NCBI RefSeq assembly: GCF_003234365.2
Contig: NZ_CP126260.1
Coordinates: 1,054,001-1,118,000, forward strand
Direction: 5' to 3'
Length of the DNA stretch: 64,000 bases
DNA from: Curtobacterium sp. MCJR17_020
GTDB taxonomy: Bacteria; Actinomycetota; Actinomycetes; Actinomycetales; Microbacteriaceae
Part shown: piece by piece, positions 34,107 through 42,415 of the stretch
How the letters are laid out: each line of letters opens with the position of its first letter
How positions within the stretch are numbered: the stretch's first letter is position 1
Notes under the pieces: generated by a model
What the model was told of the DNA's origin: nothing
Databases searched by the model: none
Seen by the model: only the letters and a program-made list of their open reading frames with translations
Program-made: the position numbers and the translations under genes

Positions 34107-35111
34107 ATGACCCGCATCGCCATCAACGGCTTCGGCCGCATCGGCCGCAACACGCTCCGCGCCCTGCTCGCACGGGGCGGTGACGACCTCGAGGTCGTCG
34201 CCGTGAACGACCTGACCGCCCCCGACACGCTCGCGCACCTGTTCCGCTACGACTCCGCCCTCGGGCCGTTCGACGGCACCGTCGAGGTCGACGGCGACAC
34301 GCTCGTCATCGACGGCCGCCGCGTCCGCGTGCTCGCGTCGACCTCGCCAGCGGACCTGCCCTGGGCCGAGCTCGGCGTCGAGGTCGTCCTCGAGTCCACC
34401 GGACGCTTCACCGCACGCGACGCGGCAGCCGGCCACCTGACCGCCGGCGCCCGACGGGTCCTGATCAGTGCGCCGGCCACCGGAGCGGACGCCACCATCG
34501 CGTACGGCGTGAACTCGGACACGTTCGACCCGGCCGTGCACACGGTGATCTCGAACGCGTCGTGCACGACCAACGCGCTCGCACCCCTGGCGTCGGTGCT
34601 CGACGACCTGGCGGGGATCGAGCACGGGTTCATGACCACCGTGCACGCGTACACGCAGGAGCAGAACCTGCAGGACGGGCCGCACCGCGACATGCGTCGG
34701 GCCCGCGCTGCCGGCGTGAACATCGTGCCGACGACGACCGGGGCGGCCAAGGCCATCGGCCTGGTGCTGCCCCGCCTGGAGGGCAGGCTGTCCGGTGACG
34801 CCATCCGCGTGCCGGTGCCCGTCGGGTCGATCGTCGAGCTGAACACCGTCGTCTCGCGGGACGTGACCGTGGACGAGGTGAACGAGGCCTACCGCGTCGC
34901 GGCTGCCGGTCCGCTCGCCGGGGTCCTGGCGTTCACGGCAGACCCGCTCGTGTCGACGGACATCACCGGGCGGCCGGAGTCGAGCATCTTCGACTCGCTG
35001 CTCACCCGCGTGGACGAGGGCCGGCACGTGAAGGTCGTCGCCTGGTACGACAACGAGTGGGGCTTCTCGAACCGGGTGGTCGACACGCTCGGGATGCTGG
35101 CGCGCGCGTAG
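34107..35111 (+). CDS. gap: type I glyceraldehyde-3-phosphate dehydrogenase
   Basis: This 334-residue NAD-binding glycolytic enzyme has INGFGRIGRN at the N-terminus, the catalytic C153 in SNASCTTN, the HAYTQEQNLQDGPH loop and the NIVPTTTGAAKAIGLVLP phosphate site. GAAAGGA precedes the ATG at the right distance. It stands alone, not with pgk and tpiA, which raises the possibility that it is a second copy or has another role. A very long hairpin follows. The upstream gap holds GCCTCCCGGCCCGTG, another palindrome-family fragment (34061-34075). Confidence 0.95.
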   Translation: MTRIAINGFGRIGRNTLRALLARGGDDLEVVAVNDLTAPDTLAHLFRYDSALGPFDGTVEVDGDTLVIDGRRVRVLASTSPADLPWAELGVEVVLESTGRFTARDAAAGHLTAGARRVLISAPATGADATIAYGVNSDTFDPAVHTVISNASCTTNALAPLASVLDDLAGIEHGFMTTVHAYTQEQNLQDGPHRDMRRARAAGVNIVPTTTGAAKAIGLVLPRLEGRLSGDAIRVPVPVGSIVELNTVVSRDVTVDEVNEAYRVAAAGPLAGVLAFTADPLVSTDITGRPESSIFDSLLTRVDEGRHVKVVAWYDNEWGFSNRVVDTLGMLARA

Positions 35112-35144
35112 GCCGCGGGCCGCGAGCCGCGGGCCGCGGGCCGC
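35109..35144. repeat. CCGCGGG/CCGCGAG tandem repeats after gap
   Basis: Five units alternating between CCGCGGG and CCGCGAG lie head to tail right after the gap stop codon and run into the hairpin. Confidence 0.6.
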
Positions 35145-35208
35145 GAGACTCGGCCTGAGCGACAGTTCTCGCGCTCTGGAGCGCGAACCGTGTCGCTCAG
35201 GCCGAGTC
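35143..35208. terminator. 66-nt hairpin between convergent gap and sugar kinase genes
   Basis: GAGACTCGGCCTGAGCGACA (35143-35162) pairs perfectly with 35189-35208; inside, TCGCGCTC and GAGCGCGA form a second stem around a TG loop. It can terminate both convergent genes. Confidence 0.85.
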
Positions 35209-35229
35209 TCGGGTGACGTCAGCAGCGCG

Positions 35230-36318
35230 TCAGCGGATCAGCGCGGTCGTGCTCGCGAACGCCCGGGAGCGCACGGCCTCGCGGTACCGCTCGAGCGCCG
35301 CGTCGTCGGCACCGACCGACTCCAGCGCCGCGAGCCCTGCGCCGAGCACCGGGGGATCGGTGACCCAGGTCGGCACCGCTCCGGGGACCCGGGCAGCGAG
35401 CCCGTCGACGACACCGTCCACGAGCAACGGGTGCCGAGCAGCGAGCACCCCGCCGCCGAGCACGACGGGCACCGGCTCGGCCGCCGAACCTCCGAGGCCC
35501 AACCGCTCGAGCGCGACCGCGGCGAGCAGGACGATCTCCTCGGCCTGCCGCTCCACGACGCTCCGGGCCACCACGTCTCCGGCTCCGGCCACGTCGAACA
35601 GCACCGGGCAGAGCCGGTTGAACACGCGCTGGTCGAGGCGGCCGAAGTGGATGGCCTCGGTGACCTCGCGGACGCTGCGGAGACCGACCGCCGCCGGCAC
35701 CGCGTCGACCAGCGCCGTCGCCGGACCGCGCCCGTCGTCGGCCCGCGCCGCGTGCCAGAGCGCCCGGTTGCCGAGCCACGCGCCGCCACCCCAGTCGCCG
35801 GAGACGTCCCCGATGGCCGGGAACCGTGCGGTCGTGCCGTCGCCCCGCACCGCGAGGGCGTTGATCCCGGTGCCGCACACCACGGCCGCGGCGTCGGGGG
35901 ACAGGGTGCCGGCCCGCAGCAGCGCGAACAGGTCGTTGTCCAGGACGTGCGGTTCGCCGCCGTCCTCGGCCCAGTGCGCGAGGGCCGCGGTCGCCGCGAC
36001 GAGCTCGTCGTGCAGGTCGAGCCCGGCCAGGTACACGTGCGTGGTGCGGATGCGGCGGTCGCCCAGCTCGCCCACCACCCGCGCACGGACGTCGTCGAGG
36101 ATCGGGCCGGCGAGGTCCCAGCCCCGCGTCTGCGGGTTCGACCCCGGACCGCGCGCGTGGCCGACGATGGTCCCGTCGAGCGCGATCGCGACGACGTCGG
36201 TCTTGCTCCCGCCCCCGTCGACGGCGAGCACGACGTCGGTCGCGTCCGGTGGGACCGGCGCGGGCGGACGGGAGGCTCGCGCCGGGCCCGCCTCGCCGGT
36301 CCGGCTCAGCCCGCCCAC
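35230..36318 (-). CDS. BadF/BadG-type ATPase, N-acetylglucosamine kinase-like sugar kinase
   Basis: This 362-residue actin-fold kinase has VLAVDGGGSKTDVVAI (phosphate 1), AVVCGTGINA and a GDWGGGAWLGNRAL block as in N-acetylglucosamine/glucosamine kinases, and VVLGGGVLAARH (adenosine region). It is the last gene of the sugar operon and overlaps the GH4 gene by 13 bases, so it probably phosphorylates a monosaccharide released or imported by its neighbours. The start at 36318 (GTG) is preferred over GTG 36342 because GGAGCAGGTGAC lies just upstream. An Ala/Pro-rich tail of about 25 residues, encoded in part by a GACGGGAGGC palindrome fragment, precedes the fold. Confidence 0.85.
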   Translation of the reverse strand: MGGLSRTGEAGPARASRPPAPVPPDATDVVLAVDGGGSKTDVVAIALDGTIVGHARGPGSNPQTRGWDLAGPILDDVRARVVGELGDRRIRTTHVYLAGLDLHDELVAATAALAHWAEDGGEPHVLDNDLFALLRAGTLSPDAAAVVCGTGINALAVRGDGTTARFPAIGDVSGDWGGGAWLGNRALWHAARADDGRGPATALVDAVPAAVGLRSVREVTEAIHFGRLDQRVFNRLCPVLFDVAGAGDVVARSVVERQAEEIVLLAAVALERLGLGGSAAEPVPVVLGGGVLAARHPLLVDGVVDGLAARVPGAVPTWVTDPPVLGAGLAALESVGADDAALERYREAVRSRAFASTTALIR

Positions 36319-37613
36319 GTCACCTGCTCCGATCGCGCCCACGGGATGTGTTCCGCGTTCGCGGCCAGGAGCAGGTCGGTGAGCTGCTCCGCCTTGTCGA
36401 CCTGCCCCACGAGCGGGTGGGCCCACATCGCACGGAGCACCCGGTCGCGGCCGCCGTGCACCGCGGCGTCGAGCGCGAGCCGCTCGTACCCGGCGACGTG
36501 CGACACGAGACCGACCATGTCCGGGTCGAGCGGGGAGACCGGCAACGGCGTGATCGCCTGGCGGGTGACGCGCGACGGCACCTCGATGACGTGGTCGTCC
36601 GGCAGGAACGGGAACGTGCCGTCGTTCCGCACGTTCAGGACCTGCACGTCGCCGCGGTCGCCGAGGATCGAGGACAGCACGTCGATCGCCGCCTCGGAGT
36701 AGTAGGCGCCGCCGCGCTGCTCGAGTTCGGCGGGCTTCGTCACGACGGACTCGTCGGCGTACTTCGCGAGCAGGGCCCGCTCGGTCTCCATGACGGCCTC
36801 GGCACGGGTGGGTTCGTGCAGCTGCTCCTGCAGCACGATGTCGTGCGAGTAGAAGTAGCGCAGGTAGTACGAGGGGATCGCGTGCTGCAGACGGAGGAGG
36901 TCCGGGTGCATGTGCACGCTCTCCGCCGTCCGGCCGAGGGCACCGGCCGACTCGGCGAGCAAGTCCGCCATCACGTCGCGCTCGACGCCGTCCGCGCCCG
37001 TGACGTGCACGCCGCGCTCCCACGTCAGGTGGTTCAGGCCGACGTGGTCGAGCCGCACGTGGTCGGGGGCGACGCCGAACTCCTTCGCGAAGCGTCGCTG
37101 GAACCCGATCGCGACGTTGCACAGACCGACGGCGCGGTGCCCGGCTTCGAGCAGGGCGCGGGTGACGATGCCGACGGGGTTGGTGAAGTCGACGATCCAG
37201 GCGTCCGGCTTGGCGTGCTTCCGGACGAGTTCGGCGTACTCCAGGACCACGGGCACGGTGCGGAGCGCCTTCGCGAAGCCGCCGGGACCGGTGGTCTCCT
37301 GGCCGATGCAGCAGGCTTCGTGCGGCCACGTCTCGTCCTGTTGCCGCGCAGCCTGTCCGCCGATGCGGAGCTGGAACATGACGGCATCGGCGTCGGTGAC
37401 CCCGGCGACGACGTCGTCGGTGACGTGGATCGTGCCGGGGTGCCCGGCGTGCGCGAACATCCGCTTGGCGACGCCGCCGACGAGTTCGCGGCGCACCGGG
37501 TCGGGGTCGACGAGCCAGAGCTCGTCGATGGGGAGCTGGTCGCGGAGCCGGGCGAAGCCGTCCACGAGTTCGGGGGTGTAGGTGGATCCGCCACCGACGA
37601 CTGTGAGTTTCAC
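36306..37613 (-). CDS. family 4 glycoside hydrolase (6-phospho-beta-glucosidase type)
   Basis: This 435-residue NAD- and metal-dependent GH4 enzyme has VVGGGSTYTPELVDG as the dinucleotide-binding loop, VDFTNPVGIVTRAL, the metal-site GLCNVAIGFQRR with its Cys, and RLDHVGLNHLTW with the metal-binding His. The pattern matches 6-phospho-beta-glucosidases (LicH/CelF branch) more than alpha-galactosidases. The operon has an ABC importer, not a PTS, so the phosphate must be added by the downstream kinase or the enzyme acts on a different substrate. The GTG at 37613 lies 8 bases after the permease stop. Confidence 0.9.
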   Translation of the reverse strand: MKLTVVGGGSTYTPELVDGFARLRDQLPIDELWLVDPDPVRRELVGGVAKRMFAHAGHPGTIHVTDDVVAGVTDADAVMFQLRIGGQAARQQDETWPHEACCIGQETTGPGGFAKALRTVPVVLEYAELVRKHAKPDAWIVDFTNPVGIVTRALLEAGHRAVGLCNVAIGFQRRFAKEFGVAPDHVRLDHVGLNHLTWERGVHVTGADGVERDVMADLLAESAGALGRTAESVHMHPDLLRLQHAIPSYYLRYFYSHDIVLQEQLHEPTRAEAVMETERALLAKYADESVVTKPAELEQRGGAYYSEAAIDVLSSILGDRGDVQVLNVRNDGTFPFLPDDHVIEVPSRVTRQAITPLPVSPLDPDMVGLVSHVAGYERLALDAAVHGGRDRVLRAMWAHPLVGQVDKAEQLTDLLLAANAEHIPWARSEQVTWAG

Positions 37614-37621
37614 TGGAGCTG

Positions 37622-38512
37622 CTATCCCTTCACGCCGGTGAGCGCGATGCCCTCGACGAATGCCTTCTGTGCGAAGAAGAAGATGATGACGACGGGGACC
37701 ATGACGACGACGGTCATCGCCATCGTCATCGACCAGTCGGTGCCGTGCTGTCCGCGGAACGTGGCGAGTCCGTACGCCACCGGCCAGGCGGCCTGGTTCT
37801 CGGACGCGTACAGGAGCGGGCCGTAGTAGTCGTTCCACGAGTGGAAGAACATGAAGATCGCCGCCGACGCGATGCCCGGGCGGGCCATCGGGACGACCAC
37901 GCGCCAGAGCACGCCCCACTCGCTGCAGCCGTCCATGCGGGCGGCGTCGCCGTACTCCTTCGGGATGGTCATGAAGAACTGGCGGAGCAGGAAGATGCTG
38001 AACGCGTCGCCGAGCAGGTTCGGCAGGATGAGCGGCCACAGGGTGCCGGTCAGGTGCAGGTGCGACCACATCACGTAGACCGGCACCGCGGTGACCTGCG
38101 GGGGCAGGAGCATCGCGACGATGATCACCGTGAAGATCAGGTTCGCGCCCTTGAACTTGATCTGGGCGAGTGCGTAGGCCGCCGGCACCGAGCTGAGGAG
38201 CATGAACGCGGTGGCGAGGACGGCGTACATCGACGAGTTGCCGAACCACTGCGTGAGCGGCAGCTCGGTGAACACCCGCGCGTAGTTCGAGAAGTCGAAC
38301 GGCCGGGGCACGATCGACGCCGTGAGGGCCTGGTTGCTCGACATCAGCGAGGTCAGGATGACGAACACGATCGGGGCGATGGTCAGGACGCCGAGGGCCA
38401 CCAGAGCGGCGTGCTCGGCGATCCACACCAGGGAGCGACCACGCGGCCTGCCGGTGCGGGGCGCTGGACCCCGTGGCGCCCGGGCGAGCGGGGACTGGGA
38501 CACAGCGGTCAT
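37622..38512 (-). CDS. carbohydrate ABC transporter permease (MalG type)
   Basis: This 296-residue inner-membrane subunit has six helices and the EAA loop EYGDAARMDGCSEWGVLWRVVVPMARPG, which contacts the ATPase. A proline/arginine-rich tail of about 25 residues precedes the first helix. The ATG overlaps the upstream permease stop by one base, after GGAGGAGT. No ATPase gene is present in the operon; such systems in actinobacteria use a shared MsiK-type ATPase encoded elsewhere (inference). Confidence 0.93.
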   Translation of the reverse strand: MTAVSQSPLARAPRGPAPRTGRPRGRSLVWIAEHAALVALGVLTIAPIVFVILTSLMSSNQALTASIVPRPFDFSNYARVFTELPLTQWFGNSSMYAVLATAFMLLSSVPAAYALAQIKFKGANLIFTVIIVAMLLPPQVTAVPVYVMWSHLHLTGTLWPLILPNLLGDAFSIFLLRQFFMTIPKEYGDAARMDGCSEWGVLWRVVVPMARPGIASAAIFMFFHSWNDYYGPLLYASENQAAWPVAYGLATFRGQHGTDWSMTMAMTVVVMVPVVIIFFFAQKAFVEGIALTGVKG

Positions 38513-39552
38513 CAGGACTCCTCCGGCCGGAACACACTGATCCGGCGCATCGTGAAGACGAGCACCACCGCGGTGATCACGAACAGGACCACGGCCATGG
38601 CGGACGCGTAGCCGAACTGGAAGTTCGCGAAACCGTGCTGGTAGAGCAGCTCGGTGTACGTGAGCAGCGAGGTGCCCGGGTAGCCGAGCTGGGCGGCGGT
38701 CCCGCCACCGATCGTCGCCTTGCCGCTCGCGACGCCCGAGGCGACCGCCGCCTCGGTGAAGTACTGCAGCGCGGCGATCACCCCCGTCACGGCGGCGAAC
38801 CCGATCACCGGGGCGATCGTCGGCAGGGTGATGTGCCGGACCTGCTGGACGCCGTTCGCACCGTCGAGCGACGCGGCCTCGTACAGGTCGCGCGGCACGT
38901 CGAGCAGCGACGCCAGGAAGATGATCATGATGTCGCCCATCACCCAGACGCCCAGGATCACCAGCGAGGGCTTCGACCACGCCGGGTCGTTGAACCACAG
39001 CGGGCCGTCGATGCCGAAGACCCGGAGGATCTGGTTCACCGGCCCGGTGCCCGGGTTGAAGAGGAACACGAACGCGACGACGCTCGCGACCGGCGGAACC
39101 AGGGCGGGCAGGTAGAACAGCGTCCGCCAGAAGCCGGTGGCCGTCTTTGCCCGGCTGAGCAGGCCGGCCGCCAGGAGTCCGCACACGATCCGGACCGGCA
39201 CCAGGATGACGACGAACCACAGCGTGTTCACGACCGCGGGCCCGATCTGCGGGTCCTGGGTGAACAGGAACTTGTAGTTCAGCAGCCCGACGAACTCGGG
39301 CTCCTGCAGCTGGTTGTAGCGCGTGAACGAGTAGAAGATCGACGCGACGAGCGGGTAGGCGAAGAAGATCACCAGGCCCGCCAGGGCCGGCGCGAGCATC
39401 GTCAGCGCGACGAGGCGGCGCCGGGATTCTGCGGAGCGGGGCCGACGTCGCGGAGCCGTCGGGGGCACCGGACCGGACCCCGTCGGGTCCGTGGGCCGGG
39501 CGGCGCGGGCGAGCCGCGCCTCCCGGCCGGTCGTCTTGGTGGTGAGGCTCAT
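38512..39552 (-). CDS. carbohydrate ABC transporter permease (MalF type)
   Basis: This 346-residue permease has six helices and the EAA loop DLYEAASLDGANGVQQVRHITLPTIAP. A 45-residue Arg/Pro-rich N-terminal tail precedes the first helix; residues 8-16 (TGREARLAR) come from a GCCTCCCGGCCGG fragment of the palindrome family. A long periplasmic-type loop between helices (about 250-300) is common in this family. The ATG overlaps the stop of the binding-protein gene, so binding protein and both permeases are coupled. Confidence 0.92.
   Translation of the reverse strand: MSLTTKTTGREARLARAARPTDPTGSGPVPPTAPRRRPRSAESRRRLVALTMLAPALAGLVIFFAYPLVASIFYSFTRYNQLQEPEFVGLLNYKFLFTQDPQIGPAVVNTLWFVVILVPVRIVCGLLAAGLLSRAKTATGFWRTLFYLPALVPPVASVVAFVFLFNPGTGPVNQILRVFGIDGPLWFNDPAWSKPSLVILGVWVMGDIMIIFLASLLDVPRDLYEAASLDGANGVQQVRHITLPTIAPVIGFAAVTGVIAALQYFTEAAVASGVASGKATIGGGTAAQLGYPGTSLLTYTELLYQHGFANFQFGYASAMAVVLFVITAVVLVFTMRRISVFRPEES
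39517..39538. repeat. GCCTCCCGGCCGG motif inside permease N-terminus
   Basis: Half-palindrome of the GGAGGC family, in the tail before the first membrane helix. Confidence 0.45.
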
Positions 39553-40910
39553 CACGGACCAGCCAGCTGGTTCGCGTTGTCGATGTCGGAGTCCAGCTTC
39601 TTGAGCTTCGCGTCGAGGTCGCCGCCGTTCTGCTGGTAGGCCTGCCAGAACTTCGTGAAGGTGCCGATGTAGGCGGCACCGTCCGCGGTGCCCGGCGAGG
39701 TCATCGTGTCCTCGTTGCCCGCGACGTCGACGAAGGTCTTGTAGTTCTCGTCGACCTCGAGGTCGGGGGACTCCAGCGCCGAGGTGAGCGTCGGGATGTT
39801 CTTCAGACCGTTGCCCATCGTGACCTGCGCGTCGGTGTTGGTGGACAGGTACTTCAGGAGCGCCCACGACAGCTCGGGGTTCTTGGACCCCTTCGCGATG
39901 CCTGCGACGTTGCCCGCGATGTACGTCGAGCCGTAGTTGCCGAGGCCGTCCATCACCGGGGTCGGGGACGTGCCGTAGTCGAGGTCCGGCTTCTGGTCCT
40001 TGAGGAACGCCGTGCGGTACTCGCCGTCGATCTGCATCGCGACCTGACCGGTCTGGAACGCGTTGTCGGCCGCGAACTCCTGCCCGAGGCCGGAGGTGAA
40101 GGCCTTGAGCTTGTCGTAGCCGATCTCGTCGACGAAGCCCTTCTGCCAGGTGATCAGCTTCTTCCACGCGTCGGACGTGCCGATCACGCTGTTGCCGTCC
40201 TTGTCCAACCACGAGCCGTCGACCATCGGCGCCCAGTGCTCGGGGGAGTTCTCGTAGAAGTCGATGAGCGGGTTGAAGCCGAGCTGCTTGATGGAGCCGT
40301 CGGCGTTGTACGTCGTCAGCTTCAGCGCGTCGGTCTTCAGCTCGTCCAGGGTCTTCGGCGGAGTCGTGATGCCCGCCTTCTCGAGCAGCGGCTTGTTGAC
40401 CATGAGGGCGCTGACGTCGGCGAGGGCCGGCAGGGTGCAGCGCGTGCCCTTGTACTGCGTGTACGATTGCACGGCCTTCGGGATGTCGGACAGGTCGACC
40501 TTGTCGCGCTCGATGTACGGCGACAGGTCGCGGAAGGCACCCGAGGAGCAGAAGCTGCCGACGATGGCGGTCGAGTACGACAGTCCCACGTCGATGTTCT
40601 GGCCGGACGAGATCGCCTTCTGCAGCTTCTCGTCGTCCTGACCGGCGTGGATGTCGACCGTGACGTCGGGGTTGGCCTTCTCGAAGCCCTCGACGGCGGT
40701 CTTCACGACGCCGGCTTCACGGCCGGTGAAGAAGTGCCACAGGGACACGGTGCCCTTGAGCTCCTTCGGGGCGCTCTTCTCGATCGAGTCGGCGCTGCTG
40801 CCGGAGCTGCAGCCGGCGACGACGAGGGCGCCGACGGCGGCGACGGCCGTGGCGGTGGCGATGCGGCGGAACACCCGGCGGCGCGGGACGTTCGGTTCGG
40901 GGAGGGACAA
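39552..40910 (-). CDS. sugar-binding lipoprotein of ABC transporter
   Basis: This is a 452-residue family 1 extracellular solute-binding protein. The signal peptide has arginines at 10-16 and a lipobox VVAGC with C34. The mature part shows LWHFFTGREAGVV, GQNIDVGLSYS and late LSWALLKYLSTN blocks typical of oligosaccharide-binding proteins. The start is TTG at 40910 with an AGAGCGAG ribosome site; a GTG at residue 13 is an alternative. It is the first structural gene of the operon and directly follows the ROK regulator; a palindrome lies between them. Confidence 0.92.
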   Translation of the reverse strand: MSLPEPNVPRRRVFRRIATATAVAAVGALVVAGCSSGSSADSIEKSAPKELKGTVSLWHFFTGREAGVVKTAVEGFEKANPDVTVDIHAGQDDEKLQKAISSGQNIDVGLSYSTAIVGSFCSSGAFRDLSPYIERDKVDLSDIPKAVQSYTQYKGTRCTLPALADVSALMVNKPLLEKAGITTPPKTLDELKTDALKLTTYNADGSIKQLGFNPLIDFYENSPEHWAPMVDGSWLDKDGNSVIGTSDAWKKLITWQKGFVDEIGYDKLKAFTSGLGQEFAADNAFQTGQVAMQIDGEYRTAFLKDQKPDLDYGTSPTPVMDGLGNYGSTYIAGNVAGIAKGSKNPELSWALLKYLSTNTDAQVTMGNGLKNIPTLTSALESPDLEVDENYKTFVDVAGNEDTMTSPGTADGAAYIGTFTKFWQAYQQNGGDLDAKLKKLDSDIDNANQLAGP

Positions 40911-40984
40911 GGCGGTACTCGCTCTCTGGTCTCGCTCCGTCGCCGTCCGTTTCCGGGCGTTGCCCGTTTCCGGGCGCGACGAAG

Positions 40985-41001
40985 AGCCCTGTGACAGGGC
41001 T
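40985..41001. promoter_or_regulatory. operator-like palindrome upstream of sugar operon
   Basis: AGCCCTGTGACAGGGCT is a perfect 8-bp inverted repeat around a single G, 75 bases before the binding-protein start and 36 bases after the ROK stop. It could be an operator of the adjacent regulator or a ROK terminator. Confidence 0.5.
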
Positions 41002-41036
41002 GGGTGATGGTGCCTCGAGTGGTGCGGGTGGAACGT

Positions 41037-42278
41037 TCAGGGGCGCTCGACGGGGTCCGGCGTCGGGGCATCGTCACTGATGCGCTCGAGCCGGTCCGCG
41101 AGCGCGGTGCGGACGACGTCGATGAGGACGTGCCGCGCACCGTGCAGGACGGGGGTGTCGGGGACGCCGGGCGCGACCACGGCGGTGGACCAGCGCGAGC
41201 GGGTCCGGAGCCAGGCGGTCACGGCGGCGGCCAGGGCGGGGCCGCCGGCGATCCCGGTCGGGCCGTGCAGGACGACCGTCTCGGGATCGGCCACGGCGAG
41301 GGCGGGGAGCACGTTGTGCCCGACGCGCTCGCCGAGGGCGACGGTGAAGGGGTGCTGCTCGGGCAGGCCGGGCAGTTGCGGGAGCACCTGGCGCCAGTCG
41401 GCTGCGGTGCCGTCCGGTGCCGTGATCCCGTGCTCGGCGGCCAGGGCGATGATCGCGGACTCGGAGATGAGGTCCGCGACGATCGTGGCCGTCGGGTCGA
41501 TGGAGCGTGCGTCGGCGGGCACGCTGAGGTAGCCGATCTCACCCGCGGCACCGGAGGCGCCGGTGTGCAGGTGACCGTGCAGGTCGAGGGCCATGCCGAG
41601 GCCCTCGGCCATCCAGAAGAGCGCGAAGGACCCGGGAGCCCGACCGGCGCCCATGTTGCGTTCGGCGATGGCGGCGAGGTTGGCGTCGTTCTCGACGACC
41701 ACGTGGACGCCGAGCTCGGCCGAGAGGGTCGCGCTGACCTGCTCACGAGGCCAGCCGGGCAGTCCGTCGGTGAAGATCAGGGTGTCGGTGGCGTGGTCGA
41801 CACTCGCCTGCACGCCCACCGCGACGGCGGTCACGAGCTCGGGGTCCACGCCGGCCGCGGCGGCTGCGCGGGAGATCGCTGCGGCCACGATGTCCGACCC
41901 GGGGGAGCGCACCTCGGCCTCGGACATCCGGTGGGTGGCGACCGGGAACGTGCGACCGGCGGCGTCCACCACGGTCGACCGGACGTCGACGAGCTGGACG
42001 TCCACCGCGACACCGAGGTCGCGGTTGGTGATCGCTTCGTACACGACGGCGCTCGGCCCGCGGCGCCCGGTCTGCGTGTCCGTGCCGGCCTGGCGGATGA
42101 GTGCAGCCGACTCGAGCCGGCGGATGATCTCGGCGGCGGTGGGCTTGCTCAGCCCGGTGCGCTGCGCGATCTCGTTGCGGGTGAGCGGGCCGTCGTCGAG
42201 TAGCAGCTCGAGCGCCGCGCGGTCGTTCAGGACGCGCAGCAGACCGGGTTGGCCGGGGGTGCGTCCTCGTGTGGTCAT
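41037..42278 (-). CDS. ROK family transcriptional regulator
   Basis: This 413-residue regulator has an N-terminal winged HTH (LLDDGPLTRNEIAQRTGLSKPTAAEIIRRLE) and a ROK sugar-kinase-like domain. The C-x-C-G-x2-G-C zinc motif of NagC/Mlc-type ROK proteins is absent: GAAGEIGYLSVPAD runs on without any cysteine there. It likely senses the sugar handled by the adjoining operon and represses it. The ATG at 42278 is chosen over the TTG at 42299 because a TACAGT box ends 7 bases upstream of it, giving a leaderless transcript. Confidence 0.9.
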   Translation of the reverse strand: MTTRGRTPGQPGLLRVLNDRAALELLLDDGPLTRNEIAQRTGLSKPTAAEIIRRLESAALIRQAGTDTQTGRRGPSAVVYEAITNRDLGVAVDVQLVDVRSTVVDAAGRTFPVATHRMSEAEVRSPGSDIVAAAISRAAAAAGVDPELVTAVAVGVQASVDHATDTLIFTDGLPGWPREQVSATLSAELGVHVVVENDANLAAIAERNMGAGRAPGSFALFWMAEGLGMALDLHGHLHTGASGAAGEIGYLSVPADARSIDPTATIVADLISESAIIALAAEHGITAPDGTAADWRQVLPQLPGLPEQHPFTVALGERVGHNVLPALAVADPETVVLHGPTGIAGGPALAAAVTAWLRTRSRWSTAVVAPGVPDTPVLHGARHVLIDVVRTALADRLERISDDAPTPDPVERP

Positions 42279-42285
42279 GTCGAGG

Positions 42286-42291
42286 ACTGTA
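42286..42291 (-). promoter_or_regulatory. -10 box TACAGT, leaderless start of ROK gene
   Basis: On the minus strand TACAGT, seven bases, then the ATG at 42278. Confidence 0.5.
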
Positions 42292-42297
42292 ACGGAC

Positions 42298-42325
42298 AAC
42301 CTTCTTTACTGAAAGGTTTGTTTAC
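42298..42325. promoter_or_regulatory. candidate ROK autoregulatory operator
   Basis: An AT-rich island in GC-rich DNA. AACCTT (42298-42303) and AAGGTT (42313-42318) are inverted, and TCTTTAC / TGTTTAC (42303-42309, 42319-42325) are direct repeats 16 bases apart. It covers the expected -35 region of the ROK promoter. Confidence 0.5.
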
Positions 42326-42415
42326 CGATTCGAAACACGCGTTCTGCTGCGCGAAACGTGCCGCCCCGACGGAGGTGCGCCGGACGCTGGCCGGGCACGC
42401 GCGAGCGACCGGCGC

